The translations under genes were made by a program, and so were the position numbers. 64,000 nucleotides of DNA, from assembly GCF_000423125.1 (NCBI RefSeq), contig NZ_AUHJ01000005.1, positions 124,001-188,000 on the forward strand, given 5' to 3'. The notes beneath the pieces were generated by a model, which was given only the letters and a program-made list of their open reading frames with translations, was not told where the DNA came from and did no database searches. This stretch comes from Haliea salexigens DSM 19537 (lineage in GTDB: Bacteria; Pseudomonadota; Gammaproteobacteria; Pseudomonadales; Halieaceae). Positions 9,650-22,081 of the stretch are shown piece by piece. Each line of letters opens with the position of its first letter. Positions within the stretch are counted from its first letter, which is position 1.

Positions 9650-9669
9650 GCCGTCCAGGGTAGGACGGC
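9650..9669 (+). terminator. hairpin after prc, weak terminator candidate
   Basis: GCCGTCC and GGACGGC form a perfect 7-bp stem with a 6-base loop, 41 bases after the prc stop. The tail TAACCTT is not a run of T, so it may be a processing or pause structure rather than a true Rho-independent terminator. Confidence 0.35.
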
Positions 9670-9704
9670 TAACCTTCAGGCTTGCCAGAGACGGGCTTTA
9701 GCAT

Positions 9705-10415
9705 ATGACAATGGATTGGATTGAGGGGCTCGGGGCAATAATGCCAGTCACCCGCCTCGGGGATGATATGCGCGTGGTGGACATGTCGCCGGCGTCATTG
9801 CGCATGCACGGGATGACTCTGGAGGAAGTACGCGGTAAAACGCTGTCTGAGCTGGCGCACCGCGCCCCTATGACCAATGTCCTGCCCAGTGCCTGGCGGC
9901 GTACTGCGCCGCTGACCAAGGATCCTATCGGCGGGTTGCTGGAGGACGCGGCGCGGCAGTACGGCAATGCCACCGCCTGGGTGTGGCTGCTGACGCCCTC
10001 CGGGCGCCTTTTCCGCGGCATTCTCAACGTCATCAGACTACAAGTCGGGTTCCTCACTTACCTGGCCAATGTGGAAGACCCTTTCACGCGCAGCCTGGTG
10101 CGCGCGGAACCAGATGGCACCATTATCGGTTCGCTCGGAGCACGCTGGACACTGGAAACCATGCAGGTGTTTGAAGATTTTATTGCCGGTGACAGCCTGT
10201 TGGAAATCGCCAGCAGCCACGAGCTCAGCAAGAACCGGGTGCGCACCATTCTTGACGACCTCGCCGACCAGACCGGTTATGAAACACCTGGCGCACTGCG
10301 TGCAGCTATCTACCGGAACTATGCCGACGAGATGGTGCCCGCGCGACAGACGATTTTCCCGGTCGTTACCAATGAGGTACCGGGCTTCCCCATTTACGAC
10401 CGGGCGCCCGTGTAG
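9705..10415 (+). CDS. probable PAS/LuxR-type helix-turn-helix regulator
   Basis: 236 aa. The N-terminal part (residues about 10-125) has the look of a PAS-type sensor: VTRLGDDMRVVDMSPASLRM, then a beta-rich stretch AWVWLLTPSGRLFRGILNVI. Residues about 160-205 (SLLEIASSHELSKNRVRTILDDLADQTGYETPGALRAAI) read like a LuxR/GerE helix-turn-helix with recognition helix NRVRTILDDLADQTG. No signal peptide or membrane segment is present. It stands alone after prc and just before the methyltransferase gene (5 bases), with which it may be co-transcribed. Fold assignment is by eye only; ligand and targets are unknown. Confidence 0.6.
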   Translation: MTMDWIEGLGAIMPVTRLGDDMRVVDMSPASLRMHGMTLEEVRGKTLSELAHRAPMTNVLPSAWRRTAPLTKDPIGGLLEDAARQYGNATAWVWLLTPSGRLFRGILNVIRLQVGFLTYLANVEDPFTRSLVRAEPDGTIIGSLGARWTLETMQVFEDFIAGDSLLEIASSHELSKNRVRTILDDLADQTGYETPGALRAAIYRNYADEMVPARQTIFPVVTNEVPGFPIYDRAPV

Positions 10416-10420
10416 CCCTC

Positions 10421-11017
10421 ATGGTTTCACTGCCCTACTCCCAGGCCTGCGAAAACAACAAGCAGCCGATTCTGGCGCGGTTAAAAGAGGTGTTTGTGGG
10501 CCCCGGTACCGCCCTGGAAGTGGGTTCGGGAACGGGGCAACACGCGGTCTATTTTGCCGCTGCGTTGCCGCACCTGACCTGGCAGCCCAGTGATCATCCA
10601 GCGAGTATTGAAACCTGTCGGCCCAGGCTTGCTGCAGCAGCGTTGGCCAATCTTGCCCAGCCGCTGGTGCTGAATGTGGCCGATACCGTGTGGCCACTGA
10701 CACAGGCCGATATGGCGTTCTCCGCCAACACCGCACACATCATGAGCTGGAACGAAGTGGAAGCGCTTTTCCACGGCCTGGGCCGTGTGCTTTCCCCGGG
10801 TGCCCCCTTTTGCCTCTACGGACCGTTCCGCTACGGCGGTCGCCACACCAGTGGCAGCAACGCCGACTTCGATAGGTCACTGCGCGCACGAGCGGCGCAC
10901 ATGGGACTGCGGGACATGGACGACCTGCAGCCCCTCGCCGAAGACACAGGTTTCTGCCTTGAAAGCGATACAGCCATGCCGGCGAATAACCGCTTGCTCG
11001 TGTGGCGCAGGCAATAG
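10421..11017 (+). CDS. DUF938 family SAM-dependent methyltransferase
   Basis: 198 aa. It begins with the family-typical PYSQACENNKQPILARL, followed by the SAM-binding motif I ALEVGSGTGQH at residues 31-41, QPSDHPA, and a late SANTAHIMSWNEVEALF. This is the DUF938/METTL26-like family, whose substrate is not established. It starts 5 bases after the regulator gene and ends 19 bases from the convergent cysG stop. Confidence 0.9.
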   Translation: MVSLPYSQACENNKQPILARLKEVFVGPGTALEVGSGTGQHAVYFAAALPHLTWQPSDHPASIETCRPRLAAAALANLAQPLVLNVADTVWPLTQADMAFSANTAHIMSWNEVEALFHGLGRVLSPGAPFCLYGPFRYGGRHTSGSNADFDRSLRARAAHMGLRDMDDLQPLAEDTGFCLESDTAMPANNRLLVWRRQ

Positions 11018-11036
11018 CACCTGATCAGGGGGTTGA

Positions 11037-12485
11037 TCAGCCCGCGGGCTGGGGGGTATCGGGCCCGAACCAGGCCAGTTGCGCCTGCAGGTCAACCACG
11101 GAACCGATAATAATCAGGGTGTGCGCTGACGGGCGCGAGGCAGTGACAATGTCACTGATGCTACTCAGGGTGCCGGTGATGACACGCTGTTCGGGCAGCG
11201 TGGCGCGTTCGATGACAGCCACCGGTGTTTCCGGGGAGCGGCCATGGGCAACCAGCTGGCTGCAAATGACTTCCAGCGCGGCCAGCCCCATATAGAACAC
11301 CAGGGTTTCGTTGGGTGAGAGAAACTCCTGCCAGCGGTGTTCCAGTCGGTTGTCTTTGAGGTAACCGGCCACGAAACGCACCGATTGCGCATGCTCGCGA
11401 TGCGTCAATGGGATGCCGGCATAACTGGCGGCGCCACTGGCAGCGGTGATGCCGGGCACCACCTGAAAGGGGATGTGGTGTCGCGCCAGCAATTCGATTT
11501 CCTCACCGCCGCGGCCGAAAATGAAAGGATCGCCCCCTTTAAGGCGCGCCACGCGACGACCTTCGCGGGCGAGATCCAGCAGCCGCTGGTTGATCTCCGC
11601 TTGCGGAACGCTGTGGTCGGAGCGCTGTTTGCCCACATAAATACGCTCGGCATCACGGCGCGCCAGATCGGTGATCGCGGGGCTCACCAACCGGTCGTAG
11701 AGGACCACGTCGGCCGACTGCAACAGGCGCAGGGCCTTGAAGGTCATCAAGTCAGGATCGCCCGGGCCGGCGCCGATCAGGTAAACCTCGCCCTGATTCA
11801 GACTCTTGGGATTGCGCTGCTGCTGCGCCAGCAGCGCTTCGAGCCTGCTCTTTGCCTCTTCCTCGCGACCGTTGAGTACCTGTGTGGCGATGGGGCCATC
11901 GATAATCTGCTCCCAGAACCGCCTTCTGTGCTCCACATCGGGCAGGGCGCGTGCCACCGTTGCGCGCAAACCGCGTGCGAATGCCGCCAGACGACCGTAC
12001 GCGGCAGGCACCATCGCTTCGATACGCCGCCGCAGTTGCCGCGCCAGTACGGGGCTGGCACCGTTACTGCCGATGGCAATGACCAGGGGTGAGCGATCAA
12101 CAATGGCCGGAAAAATAAACGTGCACAGCTCCGGTGAGTCCACCACGTTGACCAGAATACCCGCAGCGCTGGCATCGGCGGAGACCACTGCGTTGAGGGT
12201 TCTGTTGGGCGTGGCTACAACCACCAGACGCGCGCCCTCCAGCTGCTTTGCGCCCTCATAGGCGGCGGCCAGCCAGCGATGGCAGAGCGGCTCGGTACTG
12301 CTAACATCAGTCGAACCCTGCAAGCCAAGCAGGTCGAGAAGCTCGCTACACGCCTCTGGCGCGACCACGGTGATGCAGGCACCTGCTGCCTGTAACAGCC
12401 TGGCCTTGCGGGTCGCCACCTGCCCCCCGCCCACCAATACGACCGGGGTGCCGTGAAGCTTCAGGAAGAGTGGCAGTGATTCCAT
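11037..12485 (-). CDS. cysG: siroheme synthase CysG (trifunctional)
   Basis: 482 aa, the full bifunctional architecture. Residues 1 to about 225 are the precorrin-2 dehydrogenase/sirohydrochlorin ferrochelatase half, with the NAD-binding VVLVGGGQVATRKARLL at 15-31. The second half is uroporphyrinogen-III C-methyltransferase, with LIGAGPGDPDLMTFKAL, YDRLVSPAI, GDPFIFGRGGEE and PGITAASGA. It converts uroporphyrinogen III to siroheme, the cofactor of sulfite and nitrite reductases. It is the last gene of the ftsK-lolA-rarA-crcB-serS-cysG string, 34 bases after serS. Confidence 0.97.
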   Translation of the reverse strand: MESLPLFLKLHGTPVVLVGGGQVATRKARLLQAAGACITVVAPEACSELLDLLGLQGSTDVSSTEPLCHRWLAAAYEGAKQLEGARLVVVATPNRTLNAVVSADASAAGILVNVVDSPELCTFIFPAIVDRSPLVIAIGSNGASPVLARQLRRRIEAMVPAAYGRLAAFARGLRATVARALPDVEHRRRFWEQIIDGPIATQVLNGREEEAKSRLEALLAQQQRNPKSLNQGEVYLIGAGPGDPDLMTFKALRLLQSADVVLYDRLVSPAITDLARRDAERIYVGKQRSDHSVPQAEINQRLLDLAREGRRVARLKGGDPFIFGRGGEEIELLARHHIPFQVVPGITAASGAASYAGIPLTHREHAQSVRFVAGYLKDNRLEHRWQEFLSPNETLVFYMGLAALEVICSQLVAHGRSPETPVAVIERATLPEQRVITGTLSSISDIVTASRPSAHTLIIIGSVVDLQAQLAWFGPDTPQPAG

Positions 12486-12519
12486 GCTAGGCGCCTCCTG
12501 TGGCGAGCACTCTGCGCAC

Positions 12520-14224
<1,705 letters not shown>

Positions 14225-14301
14225 GGGAAAACCCGCAGGGTCCAGTTGCCAGCGCGCATTGTACTGATTTTTTGTCTCCGGGGCAGCGCCCTGCGGCGCG
14301 C

Positions 14302-15639
14302 TCACGGCTTGCGCGGGTAGCGCTGCCGATTGCTGTTCTGGTCCAGGCCGCGCAGGTACTCGAGTTTTTCGCCGATCTTCTGCTCCAGGCCGCGCGCTAC
14401 CGGGAAATAGTAGCGTCGCGACTGCAGCGCCTCCGGGAAATAGTTTTCTCCCGCGGCATAGGCACCCTCCTCGTCGTGGGCGTAGCGGTAATCGTCGCCG
14501 TGGCCCTCCGCTTTCATCAGCGCCGTCGGTGCGTTGCGCAAGTGCAGGGGTACTTCGCTGCTGCCCTGGCTTTGCACATCGGCCAGCGCCGCCTTGTAAG
14601 CGCTATACACCGCATTGCTCTTGGGCGCACAGGCGAGGTAGATAACAGCCTGCGCGAGAGCGAGCTCTCCCTCGGGGCTGCCCAGGCGCTCCTGTACCTG
14701 CCAGGCATCCAGGCACAGGCTGAGGGCGCGCGGGTCGGCGTTGCCGATATCTTCGCTCGCCATGCGCACGATGCGCCGCGCCAGATACAGCGCATCGCAG
14801 CCCCCGTCCAGCATCCGGCAAAGCCAATACGCGGCGGCGTCCGGGGCCGAGCCACGCACGGCCTTGTGCAGGGCACTGATCTGGTCATAGAACAGGTCTC
14901 CGCCCTTGTCGAAGCGCCGTAACGAGGCCTGTAACACTTCTTCCAGAGTTGTGACTGTGATGATGCGCCTGCCGCCCTGCTCGTCCGCGAGATCGGCGGC
15001 CAGTTCGAGCAGATTCAGGGCGCGCCGGGCATCCCCGTCGGCCTGCCCCGCAATCTGTAGCAGGCACTCTTCGTCGACGCCAACCGCGGGCGAAAGCGCA
15101 GCGACACCGCGGCGCAACACGTCCAGTAACGCGCTCGACTCCAGCGCACGCAATTTGTAGACACGGGCGCGGGAAAGCAGCGCATTATTCAGTTCGAACG
15201 AGGGGTTTTCGGTGGTGGCGCCGATAAAAATGACGGTGCCGTCTTCCACATGGGGCAAAAACGCATCCTGCTGACTCTTGTTGAAACGGTGCACTTCATC
15301 GACAAACAGAATCGTGTCGCGCCCTGTGGCACGCTGCTGACGCGCCTGGCTGATGGCTTCGCGTATTTCCCGCACGCCGGCAAGCACCGCCGAAAGCTGC
15401 AGGAAGTGCGCGTTGGCAGCGCCGGCCACAATACGCGCCAGGGTGGTTTTGCCAACCCCCGGGGGGCCCCAGAAAATCATCGAGTGCAGCTGGCGCCTCT
15501 CGATGGCCTGGCGCAGCGGCTTGCCGGGCCCCAGAAGGTGCGCCTGCCCGGCAAAAGTGTCCAGGGCTTGCGGACGCAGGCGTGCCGCCAGCGGCTGGTA
15601 ACCCGCTTCGTCGTTGGCGCTGAACAGGTCGTCGGCCAA
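14302..15639 (-). CDS. rarA: replication-associated recombination protein RarA (MgsA)
   Basis: 445 aa AAA+ ATPase related to clamp loaders. Walker [10 protein letters not shown] is at residues 58-66, Walker B LFVDEVH at 111-117, and sensor-1 region [18 protein letters not shown] follows. The C-terminal part ([16 protein letters not shown]) is the tetramerisation domain. It acts at stalled replication forks, binding single-strand/duplex junctions and SSB. It starts 3 bases after the lolA stop, so translation is probably coupled. Confidence 0.96.
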   Translation of the reverse strand: MADDLFSANDEAGYQPLAARLRPQALDTFAGQAHLLGPGKPLRQAIERRQLHSMIFWGPPGVGKTTLARIVAGAANAHFLQLSAVLAGVREIREAISQARQQRATGRDTILFVDEVHRFNKSQQDAFLPHVEDGTVIFIGATTENPSFELNNALLSRARVYKLRALESSALLDVLRRGVAALSPAVGVDEECLLQIAGQADGDARRALNLLELAADLADEQGGRRIITVTTLEEVLQASLRRFDKGGDLFYDQISALHKAVRGSAPDAAAYWLCRMLDGGCDALYLARRIVRMASEDIGNADPRALSLCLDAWQVQERLGSPEGELALAQAVIYLACAPKSNAVYSAYKAALADVQSQGSSEVPLHLRNAPTALMKAEGHGDDYRYAHDEEGAYAAGENYFPEALQSRRYYFPVARGLEQKIGEKLEYLRGLDQNSNRQRYPRKP

Positions 15640-15642
15640 GCG

Positions 15643-16266
15643 CTACTCTGCCTGGTAAAACAGATCCGCGCCGGGGGGCGGCGTGAAGTCGAATTCTGCA
15701 GGCGTCATCGGGGTTTGCGTATCCAGCGCTGTAAACGTGATCACCACGCGCTGGTTGAGGTTGTCCTGCACTTCCATGCCCTGCAAGGTGTTGCCCTCCA
15801 GTGCCAGAGTCAGTTCCTGGAAACCCGCGTCCGGTCCGCGGGGGACGAGCACAAAACGCTGCTGCGCGTCGCGGTGCACGGTGTAATCACGACGCAGGGC
15901 CGCGCCATCACCGCCCAGCACCTGCAATGGCGTCATCGCTTCACTGCCCACCACGGGCTTGCGTGTGACCGTTTCCAGGTCGCGGTCGTGGTGCCAGAGG
16001 TAATCCCGGTTGGCAATGATCAACTGGCTGTCCGGAGCGCGGATCTCCCAGCCAAAATAGCCCGGGCGTAGCAGGCGGAATCGGCCCTCGGAGTCGCTCA
16101 CCACGCTGCCGTCTGTGGCGTACTGCCGCTGACGAAAGTCGCCCTGCAGGCGCTCTATCGATTGTAAGGCCTGCAACAGCTCGTCCACCGCCTCTGCCCG
16201 CAAGGGTGCGGACAAAACGGCGAACAGCAGCAGGCAAAGATACGACAGTTTTTTCACATGAGGCAC
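15643..16266 (-). CDS. lolA: outer-membrane lipoprotein carrier protein LolA
   Basis: 207 aa from a GTG at 16266 with AGGA eight bases upstream. A GTG three codons later and a TTG at 16284 are less good starts. Residues about 4-22 (VKKLSYLCLLLFAVLSAPLRA) are a signal peptide cleaved after Ala. The mature part has the LolA pattern: LLQALQSIERLQGDFRQRQY, FRLLRPGYFGWEI, NRDYLWHHDRDLETVT. In the periplasm it ferries lipoproteins from LolCDE to LolB; the LolCDE genes are also in this window (46293-49417). Confidence 0.95.
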   Translation of the reverse strand: MPHVKKLSYLCLLLFAVLSAPLRAEAVDELLQALQSIERLQGDFRQRQYATDGSVVSDSEGRFRLLRPGYFGWEIRAPDSQLIIANRDYLWHHDRDLETVTRKPVVGSEAMTPLQVLGGDGAALRRDYTVHRDAQQRFVLVPRGPDAGFQELTLALEGNTLQGMEVQDNLNQRVVITFTALDTQTPMTPAEFDFTPPPGADLFYQAE

Positions 16267-16305
16267 GTGTTGATTCCTGTGCAATGTTGCGGGGAGCGCA
16301 GTGGG

Positions 16306-18618
16306 CTACTCAGGCGGCGGCGGTGCCAGCACTTCACGCTGCCCGTTGGTGCCCATTTCGCTGACCACTCCGGCCTGTTCCATGCTTTCGATGAGGCGCG
16401 CGGCGCGGTTGTAGCCGATACGTAATTTGCGCTGTACCGATGATATGGACGCACGCCGACTCTGGGTCACATAGTGTACGGCTTCATCATACAGGTTGTC
16501 GCTCTCTGGATCTTCGTCCCCGTTACTGGCCTGAAGTTCCCCGGCGGTCACCGGCGTGCTGCTGCCTTCATCCAGCAAGCCGTCGATATAGCGGGGCTCC
16601 CCGCGGCGCTTCCAGTCGGCCACTACGCGGTGTACCTCCTCGTCGGAACAGAAAGCGCCGTGTACACGTGTGGGCAGGCCCGAGCCGGGGGGCAGGTAGA
16701 GCATGTCGCCGTGGCCGAGCAATTGCTCTGCGCCACCCTGGTCCAGAATGGTCCGTGAGTCGATCTTGGAGGACACCTGAAAGGCGATACGGGTGGGAAT
16801 GTTGGCCTTGATCAGGCCCGTAATGACATCGACCGAAGGTCGCTGTGTGGCGAGAATGAGGTGAATGCCCGCTGCCCTCGCCTTTTGCGCGATTCTCGCA
16901 ATGAGCTCTTCCACTTTCTTGCCGACAATCATCATCATGTCAGCAAATTCGTCGATCACCACGACAATGGAAGGCAGACGCTCCAGCGCCGGCGCCTCTT
17001 GCTCCTCGTCAGTCAATGCCAGAATGGGGTCCGGCTTCCACAGCGGGTCGACGATAGGCGTTCCTTCCCGCTCGGCGTCAGCCAGCTTGCGATTGTAACC
17101 GGCCAGGTTGCGCACGCCGAGGTGTGCCATCAGCTTGTAACGGCGCTCCATTTCCGCCACACACCAACGCAGGCCGTTGGCAGCATCCTTCATGTCGGTG
17201 ATCACCGGGGTCAGCAGGTGGGGAATGCCATCATAGACCGAAAGCTCAAGCATCTTCGGGTCCACCATGATCAGCCGCACATCGGCGGGGGTAGACTTGT
17301 AGAGCAGGCTGAGCAGCATGGCATTGACGCCCACCGACTTGCCGGAACCGGTGGTGCCTGCAACGAGGAGGTGCGGCATTTTACCCAGGTCCGCGACCAC
17401 AGGTTCGCCGGAAATGTCGTGCCCCAGGGCCAGGGTCAGCGGCGAACGCGACTGGTCGAAGGCCCGCGATGACAGCACCTCGCGGAAGTTGACGATCTCC
17501 CGGTCTTCGTTGGGGATCTCAATGCCCACCACCGACTTGCCGGGAATCACTTCCACCACGCGCACACTGATCACCGCCAGCGACCGTGCGAGGTCCTTGG
17601 CGAGGTTGGAAATGCGCGAGACCTTGATGCCGGCAGCCGGTTGTATCTCGAAACGGGTGATTACCGGGCCAGGGTACACCGCCACCACCTCTGCACTGAT
17701 ACCGAAATCCGCAAGCTTGAGCTCAAGCAGGCGCGACATGGCCGCCAGCGCCTCTTCGGAAAAACCCTTGGTCGGGTCCTTCGTCTCCGCGTCGAGCAGG
17801 TTCAGGGCCGGCAGTTCGCCGGTGACCGGCGCGTCAAACAGCGGCTGCTGTTTTTCCTTTTCGGCGCGTTCGCTCTTTTCCGGGCGCGGCTTCAACGGCT
17901 TGATCTTCGGTGGCTTGCGCTGTTTGCTGCGTTCCACGTGCTCGTCTATCACCGCCTTGCGTGCCTCCAGCGCCTTTTCCCGCTGGCGCCGGTCGCGCAG
18001 TCTATCAATCGCGTTGACACACCAGAGCCGCACACGCTGTGCGCCGTTGAGTGTCCAGCGCCCGAGGCGCTCCATCAAACGCAGCCAGCTGACATCGGCG
18101 AAAATAGTCATGCCAAAAAGGAACACGGCGAGCAGGATCAAGCGGCTGCCGATGGCGCTGAAGGCAACGGTAAAGCCATCCCCGATCGCCTGCCCGAGAA
18201 TGCCACCGGCACCCTGAGGCAGGCCAGAGCTGCCGGTATCGTTCATCGCTGCCAGCGCCGTGCCGGCAACCATGACCAGCACCAGGCCGAGGGCCCGAAT
18301 ACCGAAAGTCACCCAGTCGAAAGCCTGCTGGCGATGGCGCTGCAGCAGAATCACAAGCGCTCGATAGGCCAGTAGCAGGGGCAGAAGGTAGGCGGCAAAC
18401 CCCACAAGCGAGAAGGCCACATCAGCCACCCATGCGCCAGTGGGGCCACCTGCGTTGAGTATTCGTGTGCCGGAACCGGTTGCCGACCACCCGGGATCGC
18501 TGGGACTGTAGGTGACGAGCGCCAGCAAGACGTAGAGGCAAGCCGCACTGACGCCAATAAATGCGCCCTCACGCAACCGCGGGCCCAGAACGCTGTGCTG
18601 ACCGGATTTCTCAGGCAC
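16306..18618 (-). CDS. ftsK: DNA translocase FtsK
   Basis: 770 aa from a GTG at 18618 preceded by GAGGGGAAA; an ATG-like start at 18669 would add 17 residues and cannot be excluded. Four hydrophobic helices near the N-terminus anchor it at the septum. A short basic, Pro/Lys-rich linker ([17 protein letters not shown]) follows, much shorter than in E. coli. Then the motor: Walker A GTTGSGKS with Lys427, Walker [12 protein letters not shown], and a C-terminal gamma winged-helix domain ([31 protein letters not shown], here described in parts) that reads KOPS sites. It coordinates chromosome dimer resolution with division. Confidence 0.96.
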   Translation of the reverse strand: MPEKSGQHSVLGPRLREGAFIGVSAACLYVLLALVTYSPSDPGWSATGSGTRILNAGGPTGAWVADVAFSLVGFAAYLLPLLLAYRALVILLQRHRQQAFDWVTFGIRALGLVLVMVAGTALAAMNDTGSSGLPQGAGGILGQAIGDGFTVAFSAIGSRLILLAVFLFGMTIFADVSWLRLMERLGRWTLNGAQRVRLWCVNAIDRLRDRRQREKALEARKAVIDEHVERSKQRKPPKIKPLKPRPEKSERAEKEKQQPLFDAPVTGELPALNLLDAETKDPTKGFSEEALAAMSRLLELKLADFGISAEVVAVYPGPVITRFEIQPAAGIKVSRISNLAKDLARSLAVISVRVVEVIPGKSVVGIEIPNEDREIVNFREVLSSRAFDQSRSPLTLALGHDISGEPVVADLGKMPHLLVAGTTGSGKSVGVNAMLLSLLYKSTPADVRLIMVDPKMLELSVYDGIPHLLTPVITDMKDAANGLRWCVAEMERRYKLMAHLGVRNLAGYNRKLADAEREGTPIVDPLWKPDPILALTDEEQEAPALERLPSIVVVIDEFADMMMIVGKKVEELIARIAQKARAAGIHLILATQRPSVDVITGLIKANIPTRIAFQVSSKIDSRTILDQGGAEQLLGHGDMLYLPPGSGLPTRVHGAFCSDEEVHRVVADWKRRGEPRYIDGLLDEGSSTPVTAGELQASNGDEDPESDNLYDEAVHYVTQSRRASISSVQRKLRIGYNRAARLIESMEQAGVVSEMGTNGQREVLAPPPPE

Positions 18619-18696
18619 GCTTGAATTTCCCCTCACTGGCGTGGAAAAGTGCCTTTCCACGGGCGACAATATTCCGCAATTGTGCTTTATTTTATG

Positions 18697-18702
18697 ATTA
18701 TA
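18697..18702 (-). promoter_or_regulatory. perfect -10 element (TATAAT), probable ftsK promoter
   Basis: On the minus strand TATAAT occupies 18702-18697, inside a strikingly AT-rich patch (about 18676-18730) in an otherwise GC-rich region. TTGTTC lies 15 bases upstream as a poor -35. Transcription would begin near 18690, about 70 bases before the ftsK start. The AT-rich patch may also serve the divergent trxB. Confidence 0.45.
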
Positions 18703-18834
18703 TTCAAATACTTATAAGAACAAATTAGAAACGGTCTCGCCTTTGCCGCGGCGCGGCCTTTACATTACCATACGCTGCCCCGGTCAACGCCGGGCAACTC
18801 CAGCACGCCTGCGTGCGCGCCGGGCCATATTTAA

Positions 18835-19809
<975 letters not shown>

Positions 19810-19813
19810 CAGC

Positions 19814-20530
19814 ATGCCGGGGATCGCCCGTTTGGCGCCCGGTGACGATTTTCCGCCTACCCGGTACGCCCTCTCCTACCCCAACGGCCTGCTGGCCGCT
19901 GGCGGTGGACTGTCCCCTGAACGTCTGGTGGCGGCTTACCGCCGGGGTATCTTCCCCTGGTATGAACCGCCGCAGCCAGTGCTCTGGTGGACGCCGGACC
20001 CACGCTCGGTGCTGTATCTCAACGAGCTACATATATCCCGTTCTCTACGCAAAACACTGCGCGTGGCGCCCTTGCAGCTCAGCGTTGACCGACGCTTCGC
20101 CTCGGTAATGGAAGCCTGCGCGGCACCCCGGCGCGACAGCGACGGCACCTGGATCAGCGAGGACATGTTGCAGGCTTACCAGGCGTTGCACCGGCGCGGC
20201 ATCGCCCACTCGGTAGAGGTACTCAATGGCAACGGCGACCTGGTGGGTGGGCTCTACGGCGTGGCACAAGGGCGCGTATTCTTTGGCGAATCGATGTTCT
20301 CCCGCGTACCGAGTGCCTCTCGTATAGCGCTGGTTGCTCTTGTCCATCTGCTGCGCCGCGCCGGTTTTCTGCTGGTCGATTGCCAGATAGAGAGCGAACA
20401 CATGAACAGAATGGGGGCACGCAATATCAGCAGGCTGGACTTTGAGGCAGAGCTTGCCCAAACTGTAGACAAGCGTATTGAACCGTCCATCTGGGTGCTG
20501 CCGACCCACTGCGGAGACCTGCTGCCGTGA
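19814..20530 (+). CDS. aat: leucyl/phenylalanyl-tRNA--protein transferase
   Basis: 238 aa from the ATG at 19814. The frame is open further upstream inside trxB, but family similarity begins here. Typical strings are FPPTRYALSYPNGLLAAGGGLSPERL (in parts), YRRGIFPWYEPPQPVLWWTPDPR, GDLVGGLYGVAQGRVFFGESMFS and LLVDCQ. It transfers Leu or Phe from tRNA to N-terminal Arg/Lys of proteins, creating N-degrons for ClpAP. Its TGA overlaps the GTG start of the next transferase (GTGA), so translation is probably coupled. Confidence 0.96.
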   Translation: MPGIARLAPGDDFPPTRYALSYPNGLLAAGGGLSPERLVAAYRRGIFPWYEPPQPVLWWTPDPRSVLYLNELHISRSLRKTLRVAPLQLSVDRRFASVMEACAAPRRDSDGTWISEDMLQAYQALHRRGIAHSVEVLNGNGDLVGGLYGVAQGRVFFGESMFSRVPSASRIALVALVHLLRRAGFLLVDCQIESEHMNRMGARNISRLDFEAELAQTVDKRIEPSIWVLPTHCGDLLP

Positions 20531-21246
20531 CCTCATCCCTGCGGGATCTCAAGGTATATACCACCTACCCCCATAGCTGCAGCTACCTGAAAGACCAGGA
20601 AGCCACCACCCTGTTCATCGATCCGCGGCAGGACATGGACCAGTTGCTGTATAGCCGGCTTTCGCAGATGGGCTTCCGCCGCAGTGGCAATCATATTTAT
20701 CGGCCGCACTGCGGGCGCTGCAACGCCTGCATTCCGGCACGCATTCCGGTGAATGCGTTTGCGCCTAACCGTGCGCAACGGCGTACCTGGCGCCGCAATG
20801 CCGATATCCGCGTGGAGCTCAGCGAGCACATCCGCGATGAGGCGGCCTACGACCTCTACTACCGTTATATAGAGCAGCGCCACGCCGACGGCGATATGTA
20901 TCCGCCCGATCGGGAGCAGTACGAATCCTTCCTCAATGACGCTTGGGATTGCACGCGCTACTACCGTTTCTTTGCCGATGAACGCTTGCTGGGTATTGCC
21001 GTTGTGGATGTGCTGACCGATGGCCTCTCTGCTATCTACACCTTCTTCGACCCCGAGGAAGACAAACGCAGCCTCGGCAGTTATGCCATCCTCTGGCAGA
21101 TTGAGCAGGCCCGCACGCTGGGCCTGGACTATCTGTATCTTGGCTACTGGATTCGTAACTGCACTAAAATGGCCTATAAAACAGCTTACCAGCCGCTTGA
21201 GCTTTATCTCGAGAGCCAGTGGCAGCTGCCGGACGAACCGGCCTGA
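20527..21246 (+). CDS. bpt: aspartate/glutamate leucyltransferase (Bpt/Ate family)
   Basis: 239 aa from a GTG that overlaps the aat stop. The N-terminal half has the YPHSCSYLKDQEATTLFIDP block and the cysteine pair CGRCNAC near residue 60. The second half, a GNAT-like fold, has YRYIEQRHADGDMYPP, GIAVVDVLTDGLSAIYTFFDP and YLGYWIRNCTKMAYK. Bacterial members add Leu to N-terminal Asp or Glu, extending the N-degron pathway to acidic residues. Pairing with aat in one transcript fits that role. Confidence 0.95.
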   Translation: MTSSLRDLKVYTTYPHSCSYLKDQEATTLFIDPRQDMDQLLYSRLSQMGFRRSGNHIYRPHCGRCNACIPARIPVNAFAPNRAQRRTWRRNADIRVELSEHIRDEAAYDLYYRYIEQRHADGDMYPPDREQYESFLNDAWDCTRYYRFFADERLLGIAVVDVLTDGLSAIYTFFDPEEDKRSLGSYAILWQIEQARTLGLDYLYLGYWIRNCTKMAYKTAYQPLELYLESQWQLPDEPA

Positions 21247-21361
21247 AACGTACCGTATAGCTGCAACCTGCGGTGTTTTGCGGTTGCGCGGGATCACCCC
21301 GGCAATCTGCGAACCCCAACCCGCACTTCCCACTCGCTTTTTAACTGAAAGGCATCGTTAC

Positions 21362-22060
21362 GTGTATATTGAAATATCTCCCCTCAGGACACTGCTGGTT
21401 CTGCTGGTCACGATTCTCTTTCTGGTTGTCGCCAGTAGCCTGGGCGTCGCATGGTTTATCGTTAATGCGCCGATTCGGGAAATTCCCGTGTGGATCAATC
21501 TTTTCAACCTAAACCTTGAAGCGAATATCCCGACGTTGTTTTCCTCCCTGCAGTTGCTTTTGGCAGCCGTTCTGCTCGCCGGAATTGCGTATGGCCATCG
21601 CAAGCAACAGGAATCATTTCTTCTGTGGTACGTTCTGGCGACAATTTTTGTCTTTCTGGCTATCGATGAAACTGCAGCGTTGCACGAAAATCTGACCGTG
21701 TATGTCAGAACCACGTTAGGCACATCCGGCTATTTTTATTACGCATGGGTTATTCCCTATGGAATCATTGCCGCCTTGGTAGCCGGCCTGTTCGCCAGAT
21801 TCCTGATCCGATTGCCCCGACGCAGCGGGCTATATTTTGCCGGCTCGGGAACGCTATATCTGGCGGGAGCGCTGGGAGTGGAAATGCTGGGGGGGAAGTA
21901 CATCTCCTCTCCCGGAGCCGAGGAGCTCACTTACACCATTATCTACACGCTTGAGGAGTCTTTGGAGATGGTGGGGATTGCTTTTTTTATATACGCGCTT
22001 CTGGATTATGTCACCCGGGAATTCGTTCAGCTGAACTACTCTATAAGACACGGGAGCTAG
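21362..22060 (+). CDS. uncharacterised multi-pass membrane protein
   Basis: 232 aa from the GTG at 21362, with AAAGG nine bases upstream; the frame is open further upstream but that part overlaps bpt and is not hydrophobic. About six membrane helices are visible: residues about 8-32, 50-68, 77-93 and three more. Conserved-looking loop features are FLAIDETAALHEN between helices 3 and 4 and YTLEESLEMVG before the last helix, both acidic. I do not recognise the family with confidence. Base composition is lower in GC than the neighbours. It converges on the HAD phosphatase gene with 21 bases between stops. Confidence 0.75.
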   Translation: MYIEISPLRTLLVLLVTILFLVVASSLGVAWFIVNAPIREIPVWINLFNLNLEANIPTLFSSLQLLLAAVLLAGIAYGHRKQQESFLLWYVLATIFVFLAIDETAALHENLTVYVRTTLGTSGYFYYAWVIPYGIIAALVAGLFARFLIRLPRRSGLYFAGSGTLYLAGALGVEMLGGKYISSPGAEELTYTIIYTLEESLEMVGIAFFIYALLDYVTREFVQLNYSIRHGS

Positions 22061-22081
22061 GCGCTACGCGTGCCTTCTCGA

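Noticed and set aside
14225-14301. Fluoride riboswitch before crcB
   Set aside because: The gap is short and the conserved fluoride aptamer bases could not be found; crcB is probably expressed from the operon.
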